From positions 766,943 through 830,942 of the forward strand of contig NZ_MTQF01000001.1 in assembly GCF_001975985.1 (NCBI RefSeq): a DNA stretch of 64,000 nucleotides, read 5' to 3'. Position numbers and translations under genes: made by a program. This document shows positions 1-8,043 of this stretch, piece by piece. The notes under the pieces are model-generated. The model was not told the DNA's origin, made no database searches, and saw nothing but the letters and a program-made list of their open reading frames with translations. How positions within the stretch are numbered: position 1 is the first letter of the stretch; every line of letters begins with the position of its first letter. The stretch comes from [Flexibacter] sp. ATCC 35103 (GTDB lineage: Bacteria; Bacteroidota; Bacteroidia; Flavobacteriales; Flavobacteriaceae).

Positions 1-185
1 ATTATACCATAAATTGCAAATTTTGAATTTATAAGTTTTTTTAGATTGTTCCCTATTCTTGAATTATCCTTGCATATAGTATATTCAAAATTTAAATTTG
101 TTTTCACGTTAGTTTCTTTACAGGATAACTCTTCTTCTACTATATTGAAAATATTTTGTTTAATACAATCAAACCGTATAAAATT
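1..185 (-). other. Open frame without a visible start, cut by the window edge
   Basis: On the minus strand a frame stays open from an in-frame TAA at 186-188 to the left edge, encoding about 60 residues of ordinary-looking composition (IRFDCIKQNIFNIVEE near its start). There is no ATG; a GTG lies about 30 codons in. It could be a gene using an unusual start, or the decayed 3' part of another effector or immunity gene of this island. I do not recognise it. The remaining bases up to 220 hold nothing else I can support. Confidence 0.25.
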
Positions 186-220
186 TTATATTTTAACAAG
201 ATAAATAGGTAATATTAGTT

Positions 221-796
221 TTACTTTCTGCTAGAATATTTTTTGCTTTTAATTAATTTTCCTTCTTTATTGTAATATTTCCATTCCCCTATAGAATCTA
301 ATTCATTTTCATACAAGATGTAATTATTATATCTTTCAATAGATTTAATTGTTCCATTATTGTAAAATCTTTTTTTCTCAATGAAATCTTTTCCATATAC
401 AGAATTGTTATAATAAATAGTTGAATCTAAATTTTTATTAATATCATAATAAAACCATGTTTCTAATGACGCTCCAGTACTTATTTCTTTATTACTAATA
501 TTTCCTTGTAATCCTTTGTATTTTAAATTGTTATTTTCATAAAATGATAGGTGTAATTCTTTACTTCCTAAACTATCCTTAGCAAGTATTAGATCTTTAA
601 TCATACCATTTTTATATAATGTTTTTGATAGAGTGTCCTTTTTTTTACCTAAAACATCTTTTGCTTTATCTAAAGTATCAATATTTGACTGTTCAATTAT
701 TTCCTTTTTACTATCGATTTCAGATTTACTTTTAATCTCTTTGTTCTTACATTGAATAAAAAATATAAACACTAAAATTATATATAGGTATTTCAT
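221..796 (-). CDS. MORN/YwqK-like lipoprotein, candidate immunity protein of the amidase effector
   Basis: The 191-residue product starts with a lipoprotein signal peptide ending in FFIQC, so the mature protein should be lipid-anchored in the envelope. Its C-terminal half has MORN/YwqK-like repeats (YNNGTIKSIERYNN, GEWKYYNKEGKLIKS), a fold common in Bacteroidota antitoxin-like and immunity proteins. It follows the amidase effector gene with a 2-base gap, so the two are almost certainly co-transcribed. From position and export I infer that it protects the producer from that periplasm-acting amidase. The lipobox and repeats are visible; the immunity role is inference. It is the last complete gene of the vgrG1 payload module. 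Confidence 0.65.
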   Translation of the reverse strand: MKYLYIILVFIFFIQCKNKEIKSKSEIDSKKEIIEQSNIDTLDKAKDVLGKKKDTLSKTLYKNGMIKDLILAKDSLGSKELHLSFYENNNLKYKGLQGNISNKEISTGASLETWFYYDINKNLDSTIYYNNSVYGKDFIEKKRFYNNGTIKSIERYNNYILYENELDSIGEWKYYNKEGKLIKSKKYSSRK

Positions 797-798
797 TT

Positions 799-2574
799 TT
801 AAAAATTTTTATTTATATTTTTCACTAGTCCATCATATAATTGCTGGGCAATTTGGTTAATATTCGTAAACAAAGCTTTTGAATCTTTTGGAGTTGTGAC
901 AAATCCTAGTTCAACTAATACTTTTCTTTTGATTGTATTACTTTTTTGACTTAATACTTGTAAACCTCTAACATCAGATTTTGGAGATGTAGATTCGACT
1001 TCTACAATATTATAGGAACTGAATATATCGGTTGCTAACTCTACACATTCGCTATTATCACTTGAAGGGTATATAACGTGAGAACCCGAAGAAGTGTAAC
1101 CAGTAGCACCATCTGCATGAATAGATATAAAATAGTCAGCTTTATTTTCAATTGCCAAATCAATTCTTGCCTTTCTTGTTGTGGGGTCATCAGCTCCTGC
1201 TATAGGTCCTCTCTCTCTTGTTATTAAAGTTGTATAGCCATTATTTTCCAGAAGTTGCTTCAATTTATTTGAAACATCATAAACTAGAAATCTTTCAGAT
1301 CTATTAGGATCTTCCTTAGTGCTTATTATCCACTCAGTTGGACTATCAATAACATATTGTGGCAGTTGTTCTACATTGTTCTTTTCAGTTTTTGGTTGTT
1401 TTTTATCATCTAATATTATTTTTCCCTCTTTATCTTTTAATTTATAAGTGTAAATCCAACTTACAGCTCCTGTATTCCCTTTTGTATATCCATGTCCTGG
1501 ATCAACAACAATTGTTGGATTTTTTCTTCTTAACTCAAACCATTTTCCCTGAATATCCAACCAATAATTAGATTTTTCTGATTTTTCAGAAGTTTTATCA
1601 TTATTGGAATTTTTTCCATTATATGTTATATTTAAATTGGGATTTTGTTTACCTGCATCAACCAAAATACACAAATAAGCTTTTTTATCTGCAGAAACCG
1701 CTATTTTATTTCTCCATTCATCAATCTCTTTATCATTCTTTGAAGGTTTTAATTGCAACTTAAATACTGCCAGATTATTTGAATCAACTACAGCACTAAA
1801 TTTTCCTTTTTTATCTGAATCATCTTGTAAAAAAGGAATAATTCCATATTTCTCATTTGTTATTATTCCATCTTTATCTTTTAAATTTATTTCAATTACC
1901 TTTCCAATTAATCCAATTGTTTTAACAACAATATATACTTCATCATTAATACCTGACCATGAAATTTTCTTATAATTATTATCAATTTTTTTTGCAAAAT
2001 AAGCATCCGTTACCATGGCTTCTAAATTTGGTACAGGCGCCCCTGTAGTATCAATCTTTTCAACCTCATTGCGTTGTGCAGAATCTGTGATTTTAACATC
2101 AACTCCTCCATATTCGCATTTTATGGTACTTTTAAGAAGCAGCGGAAATTTGTCCTGAAAGTATACTGTCCCTACATCTTTCCAGTCAGCAAGTTTCATT
2201 ACTGAAGCACATGGACTGGCACTATTGGGACTTTTTTTGCAATTGCCTTTAAAGATCAAACTCTTTTTGTCTTTCTCAACAACTGTAGCTACTTTTTTAT
2301 CTTGTATGGTTGGTGTATCAAAATTTACTTTTAAGTCGCCTTCCGGAACGGTACATAAGTCACATTTGAGTTTGGCTCCGTTAATTACAAATTTCAAGCC
2401 ATCCTCAGCATCTTCTTCTTTTTTATTTTCTTTTCGGGCTTCTTCAATTCGAGATTTACCTGCTTCAAGATGTTTGTCAATAAGAATTTTTTGTTCGATT
2501 GATGAAACATCAACAACTTTTCCCTCGTCGCCACCCATTAAAAAATTATCCAGCCAATCGCTTATCCTACCCAT
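799..2574 (-). CDS. T6SS effector: PAAR-like (DUF4280) domain fused to N-acetylmuramoyl-L-alanine amidase
   Basis: The 591-residue protein has a charged N-terminus (1-60), then a Cys-containing PAAR-like/DUF4280-type domain (about 61-160; GAKLKCDLC, KGNCKKSP, STIKCEYGG) expected to cap a VgrG spike. An Ig-like linker follows (about 195-320), then an Amidase_3 domain (about 353-590). The zinc-amidase signature is intact: His361 in DPGHG, Glu427 in RSERF, His486 in SIHAD and catalytic Glu555 in LVELGF. The family cleaves the amide bond between MurNAc and L-Ala in peptidoglycan. There is no signal peptide, as expected for T6SS delivery. Its start overlaps the preceding gene by 13 bases and the next gene is a lipoprotein. 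Domain assignment is firm; the bacterial-killing role is inference. Confidence 0.85.
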   Translation of the reverse strand: MGRISDWLDNFLMGGDEGKVVDVSSIEQKILIDKHLEAGKSRIEEARKENKKEEDAEDGLKFVINGAKLKCDLCTVPEGDLKVNFDTPTIQDKKVATVVEKDKKSLIFKGNCKKSPNSASPCASVMKLADWKDVGTVYFQDKFPLLLKSTIKCEYGGVDVKITDSAQRNEVEKIDTTGAPVPNLEAMVTDAYFAKKIDNNYKKISWSGINDEVYIVVKTIGLIGKVIEINLKDKDGIITNEKYGIIPFLQDDSDKKGKFSAVVDSNNLAVFKLQLKPSKNDKEIDEWRNKIAVSADKKAYLCILVDAGKQNPNLNITYNGKNSNNDKTSEKSEKSNYWLDIQGKWFELRRKNPTIVVDPGHGYTKGNTGAVSWIYTYKLKDKEGKIILDDKKQPKTEKNNVEQLPQYVIDSPTEWIISTKEDPNRSERFLVYDVSNKLKQLLENNGYTTLITRERGPIAGADDPTTRKARIDLAIENKADYFISIHADGATGYTSSGSHVIYPSSDNSECVELATDIFSSYNIVEVESTSPKSDVRGLQVLSQKSNTIKRKVLVELGFVTTPKDSKALFTNINQIAQQLYDGLVKNINKNF

Positions 2575-3326
2575 GATAGATTATATTTTATGTTTGTTTC
2601 TTTACTTTCAACTTCTATAAAACCTACTAACAATTGATTGTATTCTGTTTTATAGATCGCCTTATATTTTTCTGTTTTTTGTTCTTCACTTTTTTCCTTT
2701 ACTGTAAAAGTGTAGTTGTTATTATTCTCTTCAAATATTATTTCTTCCTGAATTTCAAGTTGACCAAAATCATCTAATACTCTTGGTTTTACGATTAGAT
2801 TTGGTATAGATTCCTGAAACCTTTTGCGCAATCCATTAAAATACAATCCAAACATTTTAAAAGATTGTAAAAATGCAATTACCTTTTTTTCGTCTTGCAA
2901 TAATGCATCAATGCCATTTAAAAAATGTAAAAATACTTCGCCATAATGATCCTTTTCTAAATGACTTTTTATCTCTTGCATTCGCAATTTTAAATCATGA
3001 AGGTTAAAAATTTTCTTTATAAACCCTTTATCAGTTACCCCCACTTCTATATTATCAAAAACATATCCTATTTTTATTAATAATGCTTTGTTAGGAAATG
3101 CTTTATTTGATGTCAAAATAATTTTAGTTGTCAATATTTGATAAAAACGAAAGTCTTCTTTTTTGCCTAGATAAGTAATCTCTACTTTTCGTTCTGTCTT
3201 TTGCCAGTCTTTCTCTACTTTTTTCAAATTACTGGTTTCTGTACTAAAATGATACTGGCATATTTTACCAGGTATGGGTAAATATTTCGCTACTTGTTCT
3301 GCAAAATTTGAGGATGTTATCTCCAT
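2562..3326 (-). CDS. Uncharacterised T6SS accessory protein, possible effector adaptor
   Basis: The 254-residue soluble protein has no signal peptide, membrane segment or motif I can name. The N-terminal half is rich in beta-forming stretches (KVEITYLGKKEDFRFYQ), the middle is helical (about 105-170), and the C-terminus returns to strands. It lies between the DUF2235 lipase gene and the PAAR-amidase gene and overlaps the latter by 13 bases, which implies translational coupling. In other T6SSs this position is typical of adaptors that load PAAR effectors onto VgrG. That role is inference from location only; an accessory effector or immunity factor is also possible. Confidence 0.55.
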   Translation of the reverse strand: MEITSSNFAEQVAKYLPIPGKICQYHFSTETSNLKKVEKDWQKTERKVEITYLGKKEDFRFYQILTTKIILTSNKAFPNKALLIKIGYVFDNIEVGVTDKGFIKKIFNLHDLKLRMQEIKSHLEKDHYGEVFLHFLNGIDALLQDEKKVIAFLQSFKMFGLYFNGLRKRFQESIPNLIVKPRVLDDFGQLEIQEEIIFEENNNNYTFTVKEKSEEQKTEKYKAIYKTEYNQLLVGFIEVESKETNIKYNLSWVG

Positions 3327-3344
3327 TATCTAACTTTTAAGCAT

Positions 3345-5291
3345 TTAATGAAATTCTCTTTTACGATTTTCTGTAGGACTGGAAAAGAAACCTCCATTTG
3401 GATCCATACCAAACCAATCCCTGGTTGATGACCAATGGCAATAATCATGTCTCAGTGTGCGTAATGCTTTCTGAACATCATAACCATATACTATAACTTC
3501 CTCCAGTAAAGTTGGTTCTGGTTCTGTAGGTTCAATTTTAATCTTCGGAATTATTTTATCTATTGTAGGCCTATAATCCATAGGATTTAAATTATCATAG
3601 GATGGTTTATTATAACTTTCGATTTCTTCATTCCTTTCAAATTCTTTTAGTTTTACATCAAGCTTTTCTCTTTCTTCCCGTTCGCGCGCTAATTGTGCAT
3701 CTGATTTAAATTCCCATTCTTTACCATCTTCAAAAACATAACGATGCAGCTGCTCTTCTACATTTCCTAAAAAAGAATCTTTTGCTATTGGATATTTATC
3801 TTCTGTTTTTAAGTTAAAATATTGTTCCATGGTAGTGGTCCTACAAAACTCTTCCATAAAATGAACAAAAATCCAACTATAATCTTTTCTTACCATCTTT
3901 TTTGTTCCTGTAAGTTTTTTATAAGATAAAGCTTCTGCTACTATTCTTGTAATAGGATTATAAAGATGTGGTATATATTGCTTCGTTATTGCTAATTCTT
4001 CTGGTCTATACCAATATTGTTCTACAAGTGATTCTTTGAGTTCCTCAAGTCCTGTTTTTGTAAACAGCATAACAATTGGTGCAATAGGTCCCCATTTTAA
4101 ATCTTTCTTAAAATTAGTATCTTTTAAACTTGTCCCAATTTCGTCAATAACTTCAGGACCATGTTCATAAGCACCGCCAATATCACAATGTACTCCGGGA
4201 AAATTTTTTTCGATCGCTTTTTGCGATTTGTGAATGCGGGTGAGCGCAAAATTTGTGCGGTGCTCATCTTTAGCCGTAAAATGAACCATTTTTTGAAAGC
4301 TCCCTGAATTCAAATGCAATTCGCTAACATCATTATCAAAATCGTAACTTAAAATCCAACCTTCTTCATCATAAGACGAAACCGTATCATATACCCCAAC
4401 AAAGCGTATGATAACTTCGATATCTTTTAATTCTTTTGGTGTAATAATTTTTTGTTCGAGTAAATAATAGCCCAAATACCCGTATTTGGGCAACTGTCCC
4501 TCTATGAGCAAATCGGGGCTTATTTCTATAAGATCATCATCTGCAGCTACTTTTTTGTATTTTTTTCTAGGCAAACTTTCTCTATATGGATTTATAGGAT
4601 AATAACCGTCCTCAACTTTTTTCTCTTTTGGGTCATACGCCCATTTGGTTACCTCATAAATAAAATTTCGAGCCGAGGCAGCACCACGGCTAAAACCAAA
4701 AACATCGACAGTAATTTGAGAAATTATCTTCTTTTTATTTTCTTTTTTGTCCTTCTCTATTTTTATTTTTTCAGCTACCCTTTTACATGCTTCCCGTACC
4801 CTGCCACGTATACCTGTTGGTCCTTTGCCAAACATAAAGCCATCATCGTCATCATGCATCAAATCTATAGAACCCATACCTTCTACATAAATTTTATACT
4901 CTTCTTTGCAGCACATCCACATTCGGGCAACATTGGTATAATCGTTACTGTAACTGTTATCAGTACCTAATTGTTCCGTAAAGGTTCTATGAACTCCTTT
5001 TAAGTATTTGGTATAATCTTTAGGATTTTCCAGTCTTTTATCTTCTAAAATTGCTCCGTCCAGAACGGCTTTATGCTGTAAAGCCTCTTGTTTTAGATTA
5101 TCTTTATAATGCTTAGAGTCTCCATCAATAATAACATGTTCATCAGTCTCGCCACGTACTATTTTGCGTATTTTGGTATTTTCTTTATTATTGAGCGTAC
5201 CATCTATAAAAACACCAAATTCTAAACGTAATTCATCTGTCTTTATATCATCGTTTGATATGCCGTCGTTATATACAAATGATTTTCCCAT
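3345..5291 (-). CDS. DUF2235 alpha/beta-hydrolase, Tle1-like T6SS lipase effector
   Basis: The 648-residue protein carries DUF2235 hallmarks: FIDGTLNN (residues 28-35), YVEGMGS (about 135-141) and the nucleophile elbow VFGFSRGAASAR with Ser201 in GxSxG. Later come VGVYDTVSSYDEEG and PGVHCDIGGAYEHG, the acidic and histidine regions of the family. Tle1 T6SS lipases of Proteobacteria belong to DUF2235 and hydrolyse phospholipids; that substrate is inferred here. The C-terminal 100 residues look linker-like and charged. The next gene starts 18 bases downstream, and the DUF2931 lipoprotein lies 3 bases upstream. There is no signal peptide, consistent with delivery by VgrG. A 39-bp stretch of its 5' end is repeated exactly at 6425-6463. 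Confidence 0.8.
   Translation of the reverse strand: MGKSFVYNDGISNDDIKTDELRLEFGVFIDGTLNNKENTKIRKIVRGETDEHVIIDGDSKHYKDNLKQEALQHKAVLDGAILEDKRLENPKDYTKYLKGVHRTFTEQLGTDNSYSNDYTNVARMWMCCKEEYKIYVEGMGSIDLMHDDDDGFMFGKGPTGIRGRVREACKRVAEKIKIEKDKKENKKKIISQITVDVFGFSRGAASARNFIYEVTKWAYDPKEKKVEDGYYPINPYRESLPRKKYKKVAADDDLIEISPDLLIEGQLPKYGYLGYYLLEQKIITPKELKDIEVIIRFVGVYDTVSSYDEEGWILSYDFDNDVSELHLNSGSFQKMVHFTAKDEHRTNFALTRIHKSQKAIEKNFPGVHCDIGGAYEHGPEVIDEIGTSLKDTNFKKDLKWGPIAPIVMLFTKTGLEELKESLVEQYWYRPEELAITKQYIPHLYNPITRIVAEALSYKKLTGTKKMVRKDYSWIFVHFMEEFCRTTTMEQYFNLKTEDKYPIAKDSFLGNVEEQLHRYVFEDGKEWEFKSDAQLAREREEREKLDVKLKEFERNEEIESYNKPSYDNLNPMDYRPTIDKIIPKIKIEPTEPEPTLLEEVIVYGYDVQKALRTLRHDYCHWSSTRDWFGMDPNGGFFSSPTENRKREFH
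5209..5247. repeat. 39-bp exact direct repeat, copy 1 (inside the DUF2235 gene)
   Basis: Bases 5209-5247 are identical to 6425-6463, an offset of 1216 bases. Weaker similarity extends about 14 bases leftward from each copy. This copy encodes the TDELRLEFGVF part of the DUF2235 protein. The second copy is non-coding and lies just beyond the DUF2931 gene, so the pair brackets that gene. Confidence 0.9.
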
Positions 5292-5294
5292 GGG

Positions 5295-6398
5295 TTACTT
5301 TTTTTCAATTGTTAATTTTCGGGATTTAATAACTTCTACCTTTGTTTTGGGCAGTCTTATTTTTTTATCTGCACATTTAAGCATTACGGTTACATAATTG
5401 TTAGCATGGTTTATGGTAAAATAAAGTTCCATTTGGACTTCCGGATTGTCTTTATGCATCTCCTTAAAAGCATCCATTATCTCTTTCTCATCAAAATAAA
5501 CATCAGCACCATAACCTTGTCCTTCACTATCTCGCCAGCCTATGCTAATTCCTGAAGGAACGGCTCTTTCTTCAAATTTATTTTCAAGTAAGGCTTTACC
5601 AAATAAGCCCTCATTTTCTCCATTAAACATTCCTAAAGACACATCAATTACTACTGCATCATCTTGCACTTCTAAAACAGGTTTCCAAGTATATCGGGTT
5701 CTGTAGCTATCCCACAAGCCATAGGGAATGGGCTTTGGGTTGTTTTGCATTTCTATAGGAACGATATTGGGCGAGGTCATAATCATTTTCCTGAACTTTG
5801 GGTCAAAAATGGTGTAACCACTGGCATCCAATCCGGCTATTTCTTCTTTTGGTACCTCGTATTTTTCTCCTTTATAACGACCTATTTCTACTTGTCTGCC
5901 TGCACCTGATGCCCAGATTACAACCACGCCACCTGGTGCAAAACCTACTATAATGGAGTTGTAAGTTGTTTTTTTATATTCACCATTTCCATTAAAATAA
6001 AACCCCCAGTCCTGATATCCTTCTTGAAAAACTTTCAAAAGTCTATTGTAGTCTATAGGGCAATCTATTTTGTACACACAATCCTCAGCATAAGATACCC
6101 ATATACAGTTAATATGACCGGGCAATTCTTTTGGACCATGGCTACTTCCACTTCCCGTTGCTCCCCAGCCGCCATTATTACCTGCCGAGAGCCCATTAGC
6201 AAGTCCTGCGCCTGTAATGCCTCCTTTGTATACTTCTATAGGATAACCAAGTGGAGCGTTGCACATTTCTTCCCATTCAAATTCCGGTCTCTTTTCATCA
6301 TCCATTATTGAATATTTTTTCATATCTTCTTTTTTGTTTTGGCACGCAGAACTTAGAGTGAGTAACAGTATTACAGCCAGAGTTTGTATTTTTTTCAT
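5295..6398 (-). CDS. DUF2931-family lipoprotein, candidate immunity protein of the DUF2235 lipase
   Basis: The 367-residue product begins with a lipoprotein signal peptide (LLLTLSSAC, lipidated Cys near 19). It contains the DUF2931 hallmark APLGYPIEVYKGGI, a glycine-rich segment around 70-90, and later SIGWRDSEGQGYGADVYF. DUF2931 lipoproteins are common beside Tle1/DUF2235 effectors in T6SS loci, where they are regarded as immunity proteins. Here it immediately precedes the DUF2235 gene with a 3-base gap, so the pair is co-expressed. Export to the envelope fits blocking a phospholipase that arrives in the periplasm. The family is read from motifs; immunity is inference. Confidence 0.75.
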   Translation of the reverse strand: MKKIQTLAVILLLTLSSACQNKKEDMKKYSIMDDEKRPEFEWEEMCNAPLGYPIEVYKGGITGAGLANGLSAGNNGGWGATGSGSSHGPKELPGHINCIWVSYAEDCVYKIDCPIDYNRLLKVFQEGYQDWGFYFNGNGEYKKTTYNSIIVGFAPGGVVVIWASGAGRQVEIGRYKGEKYEVPKEEIAGLDASGYTIFDPKFRKMIMTSPNIVPIEMQNNPKPIPYGLWDSYRTRYTWKPVLEVQDDAVVIDVSLGMFNGENEGLFGKALLENKFEERAVPSGISIGWRDSEGQGYGADVYFDEKEIMDAFKEMHKDNPEVQMELYFTINHANNYVTVMLKCADKKIRLPKTKVEVIKSRKLTIEKK

Positions 6399-6410
6399 AT
6401 CTTATTTTTA

Positions 6411-6463
6411 AGCGTAACGTCTACAAAACACCAAATTCTAAACGTAATTCATCTGTCTTTATA
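6411..6463 (-). pseudogene. Remnant of a second DUF2235 gene 5' end
   Basis: On the minus strand this segment reads IKTDELRLEFGV followed by a stop, identical to residues of the intact DUF2235 protein. Bases 6425-6463 match 5209-5247 exactly and the rest is diverged. It sits between the DUF2931 gene and the stop codon of the next gene. It is best explained as a scar from duplication and loss of an effector/immunity cassette. Confidence 0.75.
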
Positions 6464-6464
6464 A

Positions 6465-7295
6465 TTAATCTTTATAGATTGATTCTGTATATTCTACTAT
6501 AATATTTTGAACTTCTTCTAAACTTTTTACCTCTGATTTAACTATTTTATTTTCATGGTAAATGTTATATATGCCATTTTTATCGTCTTTTTTAGTCCAA
6601 ATTATTCCATTTTTAATTTCACTTACTTCATTCGTTTGCACAAAGCTTATAAATAGAGGAATGGTCTCTTCTTTATGTTTTTCCTGATACTCTTTAGCGT
6701 ATTGCTGGGCATATTTTGAAGAATAAATTTTCAATAGAGCATCTTCTTTTGAGAAAAAATCAGCAAATGAGTTAAAAATCAACTCAATGGTCGTTGGTTT
6801 ATAAGATATATCCAGCCTTCCAAAGAGTTTAAAGCTTTTCTCAAAATCCCTATTATCGTCGTATGCTATGCTTTCTAAATCAGATTTAGAAACATAACTT
6901 TCTACGACATTATTTGATAATTTGCTTATAATTGAACTACTTGGAGGTAAATTATTAAGATCAAAATCAATGCTTCCCACATAAAGTAGTTGCTTTTTTT
7001 TATAAATCAGCTCACGGGTTTCCTTATTGTTTTTGACAAATACTTTAATTATAGCATTAGATTCATCAGCATTTTTAATAAATATGGTGTCATTTATTTT
7101 TGAGAAACTCAATACATTACCATAATTCATAGCATACATTTCTACATCAAAACTTTCAATTTTTTTGTTAACAAATTTTTTAATGGTTTTTCCACTTTCT
7201 ATTTTCTCTACCACCAATGAATCTGGTTCTTGCCCAATGGAAAATGAACTTTTTAATAATATTACAAATAAAATAAGTATCTGTTTATATCTCAT
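6465..7295 (-). CDS. Uncharacterised exported protein of the T6SS payload module
   Basis: An upstream-extended frame begins at 7490, but I choose the ATG at 7295 because it gives a clean signal peptide (MRYKQILILFVILLKSSFS, cleavage near GQEP) and a 276-residue product. The longer version would place an unrelated hydrophilic stretch ahead of the signal and run into the preceding gene. The mature protein is mixed alpha/beta, with YKPTTIELIFNSFADFF in the middle and a lysine- and glutamate-rich C-terminus. I recognise no family. It lies between two small membrane proteins and the DUF2931 gene, so an immunity-like periplasmic function is possible but unproven. Confidence 0.55.
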   Translation of the reverse strand: MRYKQILILFVILLKSSFSIGQEPDSLVVEKIESGKTIKKFVNKKIESFDVEMYAMNYGNVLSFSKINDTIFIKNADESNAIIKVFVKNNKETRELIYKKKQLLYVGSIDFDLNNLPPSSSIISKLSNNVVESYVSKSDLESIAYDDNRDFEKSFKLFGRLDISYKPTTIELIFNSFADFFSKEDALLKIYSSKYAQQYAKEYQEKHKEETIPLFISFVQTNEVSEIKNGIIWTKKDDKNGIYNIYHENKIVKSEVKSLEEVQNIIVEYTESIYKD

Positions 7296-7420
7296 TTTGT
7301 ATCTTTCACAAGATTGCCAGTAACATTTTGATTTTAGCAGGCTGTGCTTAGAATTAGTAATTGGATATTTTTTTTTCATAATTTTCGTATGTTTATCTCC
7401 TGTTCTTTTTAGGATATTTT

Positions 7421-7726
7421 TTACTTTGTTACAATATAAATTAGATATTGTGTAAGAGGCAGGGTGATAAGCAGTAACAAAAAGAAGCAAATTAGTAATT
7501 GATCATTTGTTAGTTTTTTAGTTCGTATTGAATTAATCAATAAAAGCGCACTTATTGTTGCAAATGGATAGCCAAGCATACATAATGCAAAAAAAAGATA
7601 TAGACCATAGCCTAAATTATCAGCATTATTTATTGACCAAATAGAATTTATTAGTCCTATAAAAAAAGAAAGGAGTATTATCTTTAAAATCATTTTCCAA
7701 TTAAACTCAGTTGTTTTTTTTGACAT
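7421..7726 (-). CDS. Small integral membrane protein, unknown function
   Basis: I take the ATG at 7726 (MSKKTTEFNWKMILK); the longer frame to 7801 would overlap the end of the preceding gene in another phase. The 101-residue product has three hydrophobic segments (about 14-31, 42-68 and 78-97) and little soluble mass, so it should be an inner-membrane protein. It follows the DUF805-like gene by 22 bases and probably shares its transcript. No family is recognised. A role as immunity protein against a membrane-targeting effector is possible. Confidence 0.5.
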   Translation of the reverse strand: MSKKTTEFNWKMILKIILLSFFIGLINSIWSINNADNLGYGLYLFFALCMLGYPFATISALLLINSIRTKKLTNDQLLICFFLLLLITLPLTQYLIYIVTK

Positions 7727-7748
7727 CTTATTTTTATTATTGTTGCTT

Positions 7749-8042
7749 TCACCCGTTTCCAGGCACAAAAAAATTATAAAAAGGAATAAAAATATAAACA
7801 CAAGGTTTGTTGATATCTCTCATTCTCCTCATTCCTGCAAGAATATATGATAGCATAAATATACAACCAAGATAATATAGATAATCATCGTATAAAGCTT
7901 CTGTATCAAAAAAGCTAAAAATCAAGACGATTATTAAATTGATTGAATAAGTAATACCGATAAATATCCAAAAGCTCTTTTTACACAAAGGTTGGCCTAT
8001 GGCAAATATTAAACGCCAAGTCGTTAAATATTCTTTTAGCAT
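7749..8042 (-). CDS. DUF805-like small membrane protein
   Basis: The 97-residue protein has the DUF805 arrangement: a short amphipathic start (MLKEYLTTWRLIFA), membrane helices around 23-43 and 55-70, then the family-like RRMRDINKP motif and a last hydrophobic stretch. DUF805 proteins are inner-membrane proteins of unknown biochemical role. The start codon lies 1 base from the vgrG1 stop, so it is translationally coupled to vgrG1. The protein is slightly short at the C-terminus for the family. Its place directly after vgrG suggests a payload or immunity role, but the sequence does not prove it. Confidence 0.6.
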   Translation of the reverse strand: MLKEYLTTWRLIFAIGQPLCKKSFWIFIGITYSINLIIVLIFSFFDTEALYDDYLYYLGCIFMLSYILAGMRRMRDINKPCVYIFIPFYNFFVPGNG

Positions 8043-8043
8043 T

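Noticed and set aside
6465-7490. Longer start at 7490 for the exported protein gene
   Set aside because: The extra 65 residues lack coding character, overlap the upstream gene and hide the signal peptide that begins at 7295.
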